Program-made: the position numbers and the translations under genes
The notes under the pieces: generated by a model
Told to the model about the DNA's origin: nothing
The model's database searches: none
Seen by the model: only the letters and a program-made list of their open reading frames with translations
Source: DASXRU01 sp033856235
GTDB lineage: Bacteria; Acidobacteriota; Blastocatellia; Pyrinomonadales; Pyrinomonadaceae
Direction: 5' to 3'
Length of the DNA: 64,000 nucleotides
Assembly: GCA_033856235.1 (NCBI GenBank)
Contig: JAWVFI010000151.1
Location: 15,707 to 79,706 of the forward strand
In this document: positions 51,184 through 59,986 of the stretch, piece after piece
How positions within the stretch are numbered: position 1 is the stretch's first letter
Layout of the letters: each line of letters starts with the position of its first letter

Positions 51184-52728
51184 GTGCCTCGAAAATTGAA
51201 ACTATCCTTCTCGCAATTGCTGCCGTTCGCAGCGCTCCTCTTTTTTTCTTATTCAGTGCCGGCGCAGCAGAACGCGGCGGGCCCAATTCCCTTCTCCCAG
51301 GCGCCATATCGCGTGGGCGAGCGTCTGACTTACAACGTGTCCTTCGCGCAATTTGTTGACGCCGGTCATGTCGAATTGTTCGTGGCTGGCCGCGGCACCT
51401 TCTTTAACCGGGAGGGGATCGCTTTGCGCGCGCACGTCGAAACAACGGGAACAGTTAATGCCGCACTTTACGCAGTTAACAACGACTACACGACCTATGT
51501 TGATCCAGCGAATGGCCTGCCTTATCGAGCGCAACAGGTAGTGCGCGAAGCGGGCCGCTCGTCCGATACTTCCAGCGACTACAACCAGCCCGTGGGAACG
51601 GCCGCCATTCCCGGAAAATTTCGCGCCGGCGAATTCCCCGGAACGTATGACTTGATTTCTGCCATCTATCGCGCCCGCGCGGTGCCGCTGACGAATGGAG
51701 CTGAATACTATTTTTCCGTGCAGGCCGAAGGCGCGATGTACGAGGCAGAATTGAAAGTCACTGGAACGGAGGTCATCAAGACCAACGTCGGCTCGTTCAA
51801 TACAATTGTTACCCGGCTGAGCATCAAAGGCGGCAAGGTAAAGGACTATCGGATTTACTTCAGCGACGACGAGCGGCATGTGCCGGTGCTGCTCACCGCT
51901 CGTCATGAAGGCGGAGATATTCGCATCGAGCTCGCGGGATCGCAAATGCTGTCCATCACTGCGCCGCAGCCGCAGCCACGCCCCACTCCGGTGCCCACCC
52001 CGATCATTGGCAAGCCTCCACTTGGTGGCCCACCAGTCGGCGGTGGTCTATTGCCGGCGGATTTGCCTTTCAAGGTTGGCGAGCAACTCAACTTCCAGGT
52101 CTATATTGCCAGCGTCACCCAGGCAGTCGGCACTGCGTCATTTGAAGTGCGATCCCGTTCGCGTTATTTCAATCGTGACGGGCTGATGGTAACCGTGCGC
52201 GCCCAGACCACGAATGCGGCCCAGCGAATATTCTTCGCCAACGATCAAATCAACTCGTACCTCGACCCGGCGACTCTGGTTCCATTCCGCAGCGAGCTCA
52301 ACCTGGTTGAGGGCAAGCGCCGTTTCAATCGTGTCTGGACCATCGATCAGGACCGCGGAATTGCGGTGGGCGACAACAACGAGCGAGTCGACATTCCAGT
52401 AGGAACCTACGATCTGATTTCTATTCTCTACGCTGTACGGACCTTCGATCTCGCGCCACCCAGGCGCAACGCTATCTCAGTGCTCGTGAACAACCGGCCC
52501 AAAACGCTTTTCATCACCTCTCTGAAGCGAGAAGTGATCGAACTTGCGGGCCAGAAAATATCGGCAATTCAGGTGTCTTTGACCACAGACGATCCGCAGA
52601 GCGACAAATTCCAGCTGCGGGCCTGGATCAGCACCGACCAAAAGCGTTTGCCGCTAAGACTCTCCGCCTTGACCGAGATCGGACCGTTGCGCGCGGATCT
52701 GGTCATAATTCCCACATCCCGGCAGTAG
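51184..52728 (+). CDS. Exported protein with two DUF3108 domains
   Basis: A 514-residue protein from a GTG start, with a signal peptide ending near VPAQQ. Two homologous halves of about 210 residues each (about 40-250 and 305-510) match DUF3108: each begins with PYRVGERLTYNV / PFKVGEQLNFQV, carries an FNREG/FNRDG turn and a GTYDLISAIY/GTYDLISILY block, and ends in a strand with ELAGSQML / IGPLRADLVI. A Pro-rich linker joins them. The fold is beta-rich and likely periplasmic. Function unknown. The upstream 220 bases hold no gene. Confidence 0.85.
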   Translation: MPRKLKLSFSQLLPFAALLFFSYSVPAQQNAAGPIPFSQAPYRVGERLTYNVSFAQFVDAGHVELFVAGRGTFFNREGIALRAHVETTGTVNAALYAVNNDYTTYVDPANGLPYRAQQVVREAGRSSDTSSDYNQPVGTAAIPGKFRAGEFPGTYDLISAIYRARAVPLTNGAEYYFSVQAEGAMYEAELKVTGTEVIKTNVGSFNTIVTRLSIKGGKVKDYRIYFSDDERHVPVLLTARHEGGDIRIELAGSQMLSITAPQPQPRPTPVPTPIIGKPPLGGPPVGGGLLPADLPFKVGEQLNFQVYIASVTQAVGTASFEVRSRSRYFNRDGLMVTVRAQTTNAAQRIFFANDQINSYLDPATLVPFRSELNLVEGKRRFNRVWTIDQDRGIAVGDNNERVDIPVGTYDLISILYAVRTFDLAPPRRNAISVLVNNRPKTLFITSLKREVIELAGQKISAIQVSLTTDDPQSDKFQLRAWISTDQKRLPLRLSALTEIGPLRADLVIIPTSRQ

Positions 52729-52779
52729 TTACGGACATTTCGCTCTCGCGGCGGCGCTATCTCCATGCCCGAGGCGTTT

Positions 52780-52840
52780 AGAGTACCAACTTTAGTTGGG
52801 CTTTTTTCTAATAACAACCCGACTGAAGTCGGTACTCTGG
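52780..52840. repeat. Paired palindromic repeat, family 1
   Basis: Arms AGAGTACCAACTTTAGTTGG and CCCGACTGAAGTCGGTACTC, with the same outer GAGTAC as the copy at 11729. The spacer contains TTTTTT on the plus strand after the left arm, so it could act as a weak terminator for the DUF3108 gene. The right end is 146 bases before the FTR1 start. Confidence 0.85.
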
Positions 52841-52985
52841 AACCGCATGCACTTGCTGATCTCAAGCTGGCACGCAAATTTGAAATTGAAAGTGGTTTTC
52901 AATTTGTGTATACTGCTGGCGCTCGGCGCACGCGGGCGGGTTCCGCCGGCGGGTGCCAATCGTTATCGCCAGAAGGATCGGGTTT

Positions 52986-53834
52986 ATGTTGCAGTCATTT
53001 ATCATCGTTCTCAGGGAAGGTTTCGAATCCTTTCTGCTCGTCGCGGTTATTCTTTCCTATCTCTACAAGTCGGGACAAAAACGTCTCGCCTCCGCCGTTT
53101 ATGTGGCTATCGCTTTAGGCCTTTCTGCCAGCCTGGGACTTGGTTATCTCCTGAGACTGGACGTTTCCCCCGAAACCTGGGAAAGGATACTCGGCACCAC
53201 GATGGGGTCCTATGTCGGAACGTTCATGGCCAACGAATCGCTGCGCGAGGGCGTCCTCGGAGTCATCGCCATCGTGATGGTAGGCACGTTGGTCGTTCAC
53301 ATGTGGCGCACCGGCGGCAAGCTGCGTGAGAAAATGCATCACCGGCTGGGTGAAATGTCCTCTGGCGCCTCTCGCATCGCGGCCGTGGCGGGTGTTTTTC
53401 TCTTCACCTTCCTGATGATCACGCGCGAAGGCATGGAAACAGCGCTGATGTTGATGCAGGTGCGAAATGGACAAATGATTACAGGAGCGCTGCTGGGACT
53501 GGCCGCGGCTGGATTATTCGCTGTGGGCTGGGCGCGCTTTGGCCATCTGATTAATGTCAGACGGTTCTTTCACGTTACGGGAATCTTTCTTTTGCTCTTC
53601 ATGGTCCAGGTAGGAATCTACTCTTTCCACGAATTCTCGGAAGCGGGCTGGCTACCAAACAGCGAAGCGCTGCACGCGGCCACAGAAAAGTTTTCCCCAG
53701 ACGGGCTTTATGGCAAATGGTTTTCGCTGGTGATGATTTCTGTTTGCGCCTTGTGGTTGCTGGCAGGCTGGGTGATCGATCGCTTCCGGCCGCGCATCTC
53801 CAGCGGTTCCCCACTTCCCCAGGCAGGACATTAG
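52986..53834 (+). CDS. FTR1-family iron permease
   Basis: A 282-residue inner-membrane protein with about seven helices. The two iron-transport motifs of the Ftr1/EfeU family are present: REGFE at residues 10-14 of the first helix and REGME in the fourth. In E. coli this permease takes up Fe(II) with the help of EfeO and EfeB; neither is adjacent. ATG 52986 follows AGAAGGATC; the longer frame from 52953 lacks a signal. The Fur gene at 11 kb is too far for a positional inference. Confidence 0.9.
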   Translation: MLQSFIIVLREGFESFLLVAVILSYLYKSGQKRLASAVYVAIALGLSASLGLGYLLRLDVSPETWERILGTTMGSYVGTFMANESLREGVLGVIAIVMVGTLVVHMWRTGGKLREKMHHRLGEMSSGASRIAAVAGVFLFTFLMITREGMETALMLMQVRNGQMITGALLGLAAAGLFAVGWARFGHLINVRRFFHVTGIFLLLFMVQVGIYSFHEFSEAGWLPNSEALHAATEKFSPDGLYGKWFSLVMISVCALWLLAGWVIDRFRPRISSGSPLPQAGH

Positions 53835-53852
53835 AAGAAACCCGAAAATCGC

Positions 53853-53921
53853 TTAGCGGCGGGCTACTGCCCGCCGACGATCCGCGCCGCTCAACGCTGG
53901 CAGACAGTAGCCCGCCTCTAA
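53853..53921. repeat. Inverted repeat between convergent FTR1 and acyl-CoA synthetase genes
   Basis: TTAGCGGCGGGCTACTG (53853-53869) and CAGTAGCCCGCCTCTAA (53905-53921) are inverted copies, and the left arm also pairs with CCCGCCG just downstream. It is the 91-base gap between convergent genes, a usual place for a shared terminator, but there is no U-run. Confidence 0.7.
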
Positions 53922-53925
53922 ACAC

Positions 53926-55500
53926 TCATGGGTTTTGCGCGGAGGCTGCAAACTCGCGCGCCAACTCCCGCTTCAGCAGTTTCCCGGTCGGCCCTTTAGG
54001 TATGTCCTTAACGATGCGCACGCTCTTGGGGCATTTGTAATCAGCCAGATGCTTGCGGCAATACTCAATCACTTCTGTCTCTGTAATTTCCACCCCATCT
54101 TTTAGCACCACAAACGCGGCGACTTCTTCACCGTAGAGCTGGTCGGGCACACCAATCGTGGCGGCAGCGGCAATCGCGGGATGCTTGTAAAGTACTTCGT
54201 CGATCTCACGTGGATAAATGTTCTCGCCACCGCGAATGATCATGTCTGATTTGCGATCCACAATGTAGTAGAAGCCGTCCGCATCGCGATAACCGATGTC
54301 CCCGGTGTGGAACCAGCCACCGCGAAATGCGCGCTCCGTCGCTTCGGGGTTCTTGAAGTAGCCAGAGAGAATATTTTCCCCGCGCAAAACAATCTCGCCC
54401 AGTTCCCCATCGGGGACGTCACGGTCGTCTTCATCAACTACCTTCATCTCGTTACCGATCGGCATCCCGCACGATCCGGCACGCCGACGTCGATCCGGAG
54501 GATTGAAAGTTGAGCGGCAAGTCGATTCCGAAAGCCCGTACCCTTCGATCACCAGGCAGTTAAACGTCTGCTCAAATCGCTTCAATGTTTCGGCCGGAAC
54601 CGGCGCTGACCCGCACATCGCAAACCGCAATTGTTCCGTCTGCGGTCCGGCGGGCACGCCTGCGGGATAGTTATTCAGCAGGATCGAAAGCATCGTGGCC
54701 ACCGATCCGAACGAAGTGATTTGATAATCCGAAATCATGTTCCAGAAACGCGAAGCTGAGAACTTTGGACTCACCACGGTCGATCCGCCCGCGTAGAGCG
54801 CCGACATGGTGGTCACCGAAACCGCGTTCATGTGAAACAGCGGCATGATCGTCAAGAGCCGGTCGCGTTCGGTGAATCCCAACCACTCACAAATCTGCCT
54901 GGCATTGGCAATGACATTGCCGTGAGTGAGCAGACAGCCCTTTGGCTTGCCTGTCGTTCCGGACGTGTAGATGATTATCGCTTCATCTTCCTTATGGAGT
55001 TCAGTTGCAGGCAGCGCCTCCGGTTTTGCGCTGAAATCGCCGGTGGCTATGGCGACGTCGTCAAACGTCAGCACAGCCTTGAGGTGCGGCAGGCCGTCGC
55101 GAATCCCTTCAATTGTCGGGAGGTATTCTGAATGCACCAACAGCGCTTTTGCTTCGGAGTTTGCAATGACGTAGGCAAGCTCCTCAGCCTTTAGCAGGGA
55201 GTTCACCGGCCCGGCCAGGGCGCCCAATTTCCACAAAGCATAGTACCCAATGATGTATTCCGCGCTGTTAGGCATCATCAAACTTACGACGTCGCCCTTG
55301 CGCACGCCCTGCGCCAGCAACAGGTGGGCAGTTGCATTCACAGCGGCATCGAATTCAGCATAGGTAAACTTGCGCCCATCCGCTTCGCTAAAGAGAAACT
55401 CTTTATCAGGGGTCGCCGTGGCGCGCCGCTCCAGAAGTTGCCGCAGGTTCTGAGATTCGGCGGCGTCAGATGGTCCCAGGGAAGGTTCGCTATTATTCAT
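53926..55500 (-). CDS. Acyl-CoA synthetase (AMP-forming)
   Basis: A 524-residue class I adenylate-forming enzyme that activates a carboxylic acid to acyl-AMP then acyl-CoA. Motifs are IIYTSGTTGKPKGCLLTHGN (P-loop), GYGLSEST, WFHTGDIGYRDADGFYYIVDRKSD and the C-terminal PTGKLLKREL with the catalytic Lys. Length fits medium- or long-chain fatty-acid or aryl-CoA ligases; the acid cannot be named from sequence. It is divergent from the aldehyde dehydrogenase gene, with 100 bases between starts. Confidence 0.93.
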   Translation of the reverse strand: MNNSEPSLGPSDAAESQNLRQLLERRATATPDKEFLFSEADGRKFTYAEFDAAVNATAHLLLAQGVRKGDVVSLMMPNSAEYIIGYYALWKLGALAGPVNSLLKAEELAYVIANSEAKALLVHSEYLPTIEGIRDGLPHLKAVLTFDDVAIATGDFSAKPEALPATELHKEDEAIIIYTSGTTGKPKGCLLTHGNVIANARQICEWLGFTERDRLLTIMPLFHMNAVSVTTMSALYAGGSTVVSPKFSASRFWNMISDYQITSFGSVATMLSILLNNYPAGVPAGPQTEQLRFAMCGSAPVPAETLKRFEQTFNCLVIEGYGLSESTCRSTFNPPDRRRRAGSCGMPIGNEMKVVDEDDRDVPDGELGEIVLRGENILSGYFKNPEATERAFRGGWFHTGDIGYRDADGFYYIVDRKSDMIIRGGENIYPREIDEVLYKHPAIAAAATIGVPDQLYGEEVAAFVVLKDGVEITETEVIEYCRKHLADYKCPKSVRIVKDIPKGPTGKLLKRELAREFAASAQNP

Positions 55501-55602
55501 GAGTTCACGATGATATATTATGCCGCGTTTAGAACGACCAATTTATGTAACGCAAACAGTTGTTTGCGCGCAAGCTAACAGCTGCCGCTCCAGATTCAGC
55601 AT

Positions 55603-57081
55603 ATGGATAACTATCGAAATTTCATCAATGGCGTGTGGGCCGAATCCTCGTCATCTAAAGTAGTCAAAAACATCAATCCCGCCAACACCGAAGAGGTGCT
55701 GGGCACCGTCAAACAAGCGACTCGCGAGGAAGCGTGCGCTGCCGTTGAGGCGGCAAGCAATGCGTTTCAAGGCTGGCGCACTACTCCAGCGCCGGCGCGC
55801 GGCCGGATCGTCGCTCGCGCAGCGCGGCTGATGGAGGAGCACAAGGAAGAGCTGGCGCAACTGCTTACGCGGGAAGAAGGAAAAACAATTTCCGAATCGC
55901 GCGGCGAGCTACAGCGATCAATCAATGTAGCGGAATTCTGCGCGGGGGAATCACGCCGCATGAATGGCGAGACGATCCAGTCAGATCTGCCGTTGAATTT
56001 CGCATATACGATCAAACAGCCGCTGGGGGTTGTGGCATGCATCACGCCATGGAACTTTCCCGTCGCGATTCCTGTGTGGAAGATCGCGCCTGCCCTGGTC
56101 GCCGGCAACAGCGTCGTTTTCAAACCGGCCTCCCTCACTCCGGCGACCGGGGTGCGCATTGTGGAAATCTTCGAGGAGGCCGGTATTCCTCCCGGGGTCT
56201 TGAATCTAATCATAGGCTCCGGCTCGGAAGCCGGTGACGCGATCATCAATCACCGGGCGGTACGCGCAGTTTCCTTTACCGGCTCAAACGAAGTAGGCAT
56301 CCGTTTGTACGAAGAAGTCTCTCGTCGCGGAGCGAAGGTACAGTGCGAAATGGGCGGCAAGAACCCGGTCGTGGTTCTGGAAGACGCCGATCTCGACCTG
56401 GCCGTGGAATCAACCGCGCAGGGCGCATTCGGATCGTCGGGGCAACGGTGTACCGCAACCAGCCGCGCCGTCGTGATTAATGATATCGCCGATGAGTTTG
56501 TGGAACGCATTGCCGCCCGCGCCGCGAACATGAAGATCGGCAAGGGCAGCGATCCGGCAACTGAGATGGGCCCGAGCGTCGATGAAAACCAGTTTCAAAC
56601 AGTCCTGAAGTACATCGACATCGGTCGCGAAGACGGCGCCACTCTAGTATGCGGCGGCACTCGCGCCACCGGCGATGGCCTGGACAAAGGCTACTTCGTT
56701 CATCCGGCGGTCTTTGATCACGTCACGGCCGACATGCGCATTGCGCGCGAGGAAGTCTTCGGGCCAGTGTTGTCCGTGTTGCGGGTGAAGGACTTTGAGG
56801 AGGCCATGCAGGTCGCAAACGATTGCGAGTACGGCTTGTCATCTTCGATCTTCAGCAATGATGCGGCGCGCATCTTCCGCTTCGTTGATGAGATCGAAAC
56901 CGGTATGACGCACATCAACTCGCCAACCACCGGAGGTGAAGCGCACGTTCCTTTTGGCGGCATCAAGGGAACAGGCATTGGCGATCGCGAGCAGGGCTCA
57001 ACGGCGCTCGACTTTTATACTGATCTGAAAGTCGTGTACGTGGATTACACTGGCCGCAAGCGCGAGGGCAATTTGTATTAA
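55603..57081 (+). CDS. Aldehyde dehydrogenase
   Basis: A 492-residue NAD(P)-dependent aldehyde dehydrogenase. The catalytic Cys283 is in GSSGQRCTATSR and the general base Glu249 in CEMGGKNP, with TPWNFPVAIPVWK and SFTGSNEVG forming the cofactor site. The GQRCTATSR form and the sequence style resemble alpha-ketoglutarate-semialdehyde and related dehydrogenases. Position just upstream of the pyrimidine-degradation genes allows a role in oxidising malonate semialdehyde after beta-alanine, but it may act on an unrelated aldehyde. Confidence 0.92.
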   Translation: MDNYRNFINGVWAESSSSKVVKNINPANTEEVLGTVKQATREEACAAVEAASNAFQGWRTTPAPARGRIVARAARLMEEHKEELAQLLTREEGKTISESRGELQRSINVAEFCAGESRRMNGETIQSDLPLNFAYTIKQPLGVVACITPWNFPVAIPVWKIAPALVAGNSVVFKPASLTPATGVRIVEIFEEAGIPPGVLNLIIGSGSEAGDAIINHRAVRAVSFTGSNEVGIRLYEEVSRRGAKVQCEMGGKNPVVVLEDADLDLAVESTAQGAFGSSGQRCTATSRAVVINDIADEFVERIAARAANMKIGKGSDPATEMGPSVDENQFQTVLKYIDIGREDGATLVCGGTRATGDGLDKGYFVHPAVFDHVTADMRIAREEVFGPVLSVLRVKDFEEAMQVANDCEYGLSSSIFSNDAARIFRFVDEIETGMTHINSPTTGGEAHVPFGGIKGTGIGDREQGSTALDFYTDLKVVYVDYTGRKREGNLY

Positions 57082-57112
57082 CACGTGTCCTTGAGGTGAA
57101 TAGGTAAACTTT

Positions 57113-57364
57113 CTTCCGGCTCCGCCGCCTGATGTGCGGAAAGGCTCAGCCTTTCCGTAAGGCAGTTCCCTCATTCTGAGGCTACGCCTCCCAATCCGGC
57201 ACAAAACGCTTTGCTCCCCGGCTTCGCCGTCTGATGTGCGGAAAGGCTTTGCCTTTCCGATGAACCCTCCCTTTCCCTGAGGCTGCGCCTCATCATCTCA
57301 CCTTACAAAACCCCTTGCTTCCGGCTCTGCCGCTTGATATGTGGAAAAGCTTTGCCCTTTCCGG
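57113..57364 (+). repeat. Three REP elements, family 3, upstream of the RAYT gene
   Basis: Copies at 57113-57157, 57216-57259 and 57318-57364 share the order CTTCCGGCTCCGCCG, CTGATGTG, then hairpin CGGAAAGGCTCAGCCTTTCCG. After each lies a second small hairpin of the type CTGAGGCTACGCCTC (57176, 57278, 57383). All three point rightward and are about 100 bases apart. The last small hairpin contains the RAYT start codon at 57383. Confidence 0.92.
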
Positions 57365-57382
57365 CCCGTCGGTCTATGAATC

Positions 57383-57943
57383 ATGAGGCTAAGCCTCATG
57401 CATACAATCTCTAGAGACACCCCCGCCCTCTACCTCACCGCAACAGCAAAAGACCGCCTATCAGTATTCCGAACCGAGGCCATCAAGAAAGTAACTTGTT
57501 CCGCACTTGACGAGGCCCGCAATAACCATGGCTTTGCCATCTATGCCTACGTCATCATGGCGGACCATCTTCACCTAATTACGGATTCCATTTTCAAGCC
57601 ATCAAAAGTGCTCAGGTACATCAACGGCATCATCAGCCGAAGAGTTATTGACCATCTCAAAGAGCACGGCCATAATGCATCGCTTGAGAAATTGAGGCAT
57701 GAAACAAAGGAGCGCGGCTACAGCTATTCACTTTGGGACCACCACAGCAATGCGTTCTCCATTACCAGCGAAGACATGCTTATGCAGAAGGTGAATTACA
57801 TTCATCAGAATCCGGTGCGGGCCGGATTGGTTGAACGGGCAGAAGATTATCGCTGGTCCAGTGTTCGCTGGTGGATGACGTGCCCATTGGAGGATGAACC
57901 TCTCAGAGTGGATATTAATCAACTCGCTTGGAGGAAGGCGTAG
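57383..57943 (+). CDS. REP-associated tyrosine transposase (RAYT, Y1/IS200-like)
   Basis: A 186-residue single-strand DNA transposase of the Y1 HUH family. The HUH motif is DHLHLI (His62 and His64) and a candidate catalytic Tyr139 lies in NYIHQNPVRAGL, followed by EDYRWSS, typical of RAYTs. The first ATG (57383) lies in a repeat hairpin; ATG 57398 (MHTISRDTP...) is an equally good start. RAYTs recognise REP hairpins with a conserved tetranucleotide guide. REP copies of one family flank the gene on both sides in opposite orientation, so the unit looks like a self-mobilising BIME. Confidence 0.92.
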   Translation: MRLSLMHTISRDTPALYLTATAKDRLSVFRTEAIKKVTCSALDEARNNHGFAIYAYVIMADHLHLITDSIFKPSKVLRYINGIISRRVIDHLKEHGHNASLEKLRHETKERGYSYSLWDHHSNAFSITSEDMLMQKVNYIHQNPVRAGLVERAEDYRWSSVRWWMTCPLEDEPLRVDINQLAWRKA

Positions 57944-57963
57944 CCTTCTCCTATGAAGCTGAC

Positions 57964-58008
57964 CGGAAAGGCAGAGCCTTTCCGCACATCAGACGGCGGA
58001 GCCGGAAG
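57964..58008 (-). repeat. REP element, family 3, inverted copy after the RAYT gene
   Basis: CGGAAAGGCAGAGCCTTTCC then GCACATCAGACGGCGGAGCC then GGAAG: the reverse complement of the upstream copies. A second hairpin GGAGGAAGGCGTAGCCTTCTCC (57931-57951) overlaps the RAYT stop codon. Together with the upstream copies it delimits a 0.9-kb unit. Confidence 0.9.
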
Positions 58009-58046
58009 ACATCTTTCTTGTATGAAGCAGGAGCCCAACATTTGAC

Positions 58047-59426
58047 ATGAGAACTCTTATCACCAACGGCCGCATCATCACTGCCGTCGACGATTACCGC
58101 GCCGACATCCTGATCGAAGACGAAGTCGTTTCCGTCATCGGCGCGAAGCTCGACATGCCGGCTGATGTGACGATTGATGCCTCGGGAAAGCTAGTGATCC
58201 CAGGCGGTATCGATCCACACACGCACATGGAGCTTCCGTTTGGCGGCACGCAGGCATCCGACGACTTTCGTACCGGGACCATAGCCGCGGCCCATGGCGG
58301 CACGACCACGATTATCGACTTCGCCGTGCAGAACAAAGGCGAGTCCCTCATCTCGGGTCTCGACAACTGGCACCAGAAGGCCGAAGGCAAATGCGCCATC
58401 GACTACGGCTTCCACTTGATCACCACGGAATTGGAAGACAATCAGATCGAAGAGATGTACACCCTCATGGACGAAGGTGTCACCAGCTTCAAACTTTTCA
58501 TGGCCTATCCCGGGGTTTTTCTGGTTGACGATGCGACGATTTTTCGCGCCATGTCTGCCGCCGGAGAGCGTGGCGGGCTGATCTGCATGCACGCGGAAAA
58601 CGGTATCGTCATCAACGAGATCATCAAGCGTGCGCTCGCTCAAGGCCACACCGCCCCTAAGTATCACGCGCTAACCAGGCCCACGCGCGCCGAAGCAGAA
58701 GGCGTCCATCGCGCGATTGCGATTGCGGAAATGGCTGAGTCGCCGGTCTACATCGTTCACCTGTCCTGCGCGGACGCGCTTAACCAGGTTCGCGAGGCGC
58801 GCGATCGCGGCATTCCCGCTTTCGCTGAAACCTGCCCGCAGTACTTGTTTCTCGATATCGATGACTACGGGGAGGGCTTTGACGGCGCGAAGTATGTGAT
58901 GACCCCACCGTTGCGTGAGAAGTCGAACCAGGCAGAGCTTTGGAAGGGCTTGAAGATGGATGACCTGCAGGTCATCTCTACCGACCATTGCCCATTCTGC
59001 ATGAAAGAGCAGAAGGAACTCGGCAAGAACGACTTCACTAAGATCCCTAATGGCGCGCCCGGCGTCGAGCTTCGCGTGCCGTTAATTTACAACGGCGGCG
59101 TGGTGGAGAATCGGATTTCCCTCAATCGCTTTGTCGAACTCACTTCCACAGCCGCAGCAAAAATGTTCGGCTTGTTCCCGAAAAAAGGGACCATTGCCGT
59201 AGGTTCTGATGCGGACATAGTAATTTTCGATCCGGAGCAGGAACAGACCCTTGGCCTGAAGACGAGTCATATGAATGTTGATTACTCGGCGTACGAGGGC
59301 AAAAAGATCAAAGGCGTGGTGGAGACAGTCCTGTCGCGCGGCAAGGTCGTGATTGAAAACGGCGAGTACAAAGGCAAGGCTGGTGATGGGCAGTTCCTGA
59401 AACGCGGAACCTGCGTCGCGGTTTAA
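58047..59426 (+). CDS. hydA: Dihydropyrimidinase (D-hydantoinase family)
   Basis: A 459-residue amidohydrolase that opens dihydrouracil or dihydrothymine to the N-carbamoyl amino acid. The binuclear metal site shows IDPHTHMELPFGG (His58/His60), the carboxylated Lys149 in TSFKLFMAYPG, His in ICMHAENG and VYIVHLS, and the Asp region in VISTDHCPF. Motif detail fits dihydropyrimidinases rather than dihydroorotases. With the NCS1 permease, beta-ureidopropionase and preA downstream, it belongs to reductive pyrimidine catabolism. A family 2 repeat follows its stop codon. Confidence 0.94.
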   Translation: MRTLITNGRIITAVDDYRADILIEDEVVSVIGAKLDMPADVTIDASGKLVIPGGIDPHTHMELPFGGTQASDDFRTGTIAAAHGGTTTIIDFAVQNKGESLISGLDNWHQKAEGKCAIDYGFHLITTELEDNQIEEMYTLMDEGVTSFKLFMAYPGVFLVDDATIFRAMSAAGERGGLICMHAENGIVINEIIKRALAQGHTAPKYHALTRPTRAEAEGVHRAIAIAEMAESPVYIVHLSCADALNQVREARDRGIPAFAETCPQYLFLDIDDYGEGFDGAKYVMTPPLREKSNQAELWKGLKMDDLQVISTDHCPFCMKEQKELGKNDFTKIPNGAPGVELRVPLIYNGGVVENRISLNRFVELTSTAAAKMFGLFPKKGTIAVGSDADIVIFDPEQEQTLGLKTSHMNVDYSAYEGKKIKGVVETVLSRGKVVIENGEYKGKAGDGQFLKRGTCVAV

Positions 59427-59431
59427 GCTGG

Positions 59432-59520
59432 TTGTAGGGGTGGCTCTCCGTGGCCACCCCCTTCGGATTATTAGTATTCTAGTTAACGAAGGGGGCGGCC
59501 ACGGAGTGCTGCCCCTACAA
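59432..59520. repeat. Paired palindromic repeat, family 2
   Basis: Arms 59432-59463 (TTGTAGGGGTGGCTCTCCGT...) and 59488-59520 (...CCACGGAGTGCTGCCCCTACAA). This is one of the best-conserved copies: 29 of 33 bases pair between arms. Confidence 0.88.
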
Positions 59521-59557
59521 TAATGCTAATTCCATGAGAGCTGAGCCAGGTATTGCC

Positions 59558-59983
59558 ATGAAGAATGCGCTTATCTTACTGCTATTGATCGTGGCCTTTG
59601 GCGGAATCGCCAAATCGCAAACTGTTAAGGTGGTTACCGCTGCCCAGGCGAATGGCGTCTATCGCGATCGCGGTAGCGAGTTCCGCATCCTCGCCCTGGG
59701 CCACAACAAACTCAAAGTGCAATTCAACGGGGAGTACATGACGCGCGCTGGTTATCCCAATATCGGAGAGGCCATGGGCGAAGCAACCATCGAAGGCGAC
59801 GTCGCTACGTTTGTGCCCGGTGAAACCACTGGCTGCAAGATCACTATCAAGTTCGCCCGCAACCGCATCGAGGTGACTCAGGAAGGCTCAGATGCGGACT
59901 GCGGCTTTGGACATAACGTCACGGCTGACGGCACTTACCGAAAAATAAAAAGCGGGAAGCCAAAGTTCATAGCGATTCCCTGA
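59558..59983 (+). CDS. Small exported protein of unknown function
   Basis: A 141-residue protein with a signal peptide (MKNALILLLLIVAFGG, cleavage near SQT) and a beta-rich mature part of about 120 residues. Two Cys (in TTGCKIT and DADCGFG) may form a disulfide. No domain was recognised. ATG 59558 was preferred to the ATG at 59534, which adds eight residues and spoils the signal peptide. It sits between dihydropyrimidinase and SIMPL-domain genes, but nothing shows a role in pyrimidine degradation. Confidence 0.75.
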   Translation: MKNALILLLLIVAFGGIAKSQTVKVVTAAQANGVYRDRGSEFRILALGHNKLKVQFNGEYMTRAGYPNIGEAMGEATIEGDVATFVPGETTGCKITIKFARNRIEVTQEGSDADCGFGHNVTADGTYRKIKSGKPKFIAIP

Positions 59984-59986
59984 TCT

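Noticed and set aside
57383..57943. Full insertion sequence of the IS200/IS605 type
   Set aside because: The element has no TnpB and its ends are REP hairpins, and the protein has RAYT features, so a classical IS was not called.
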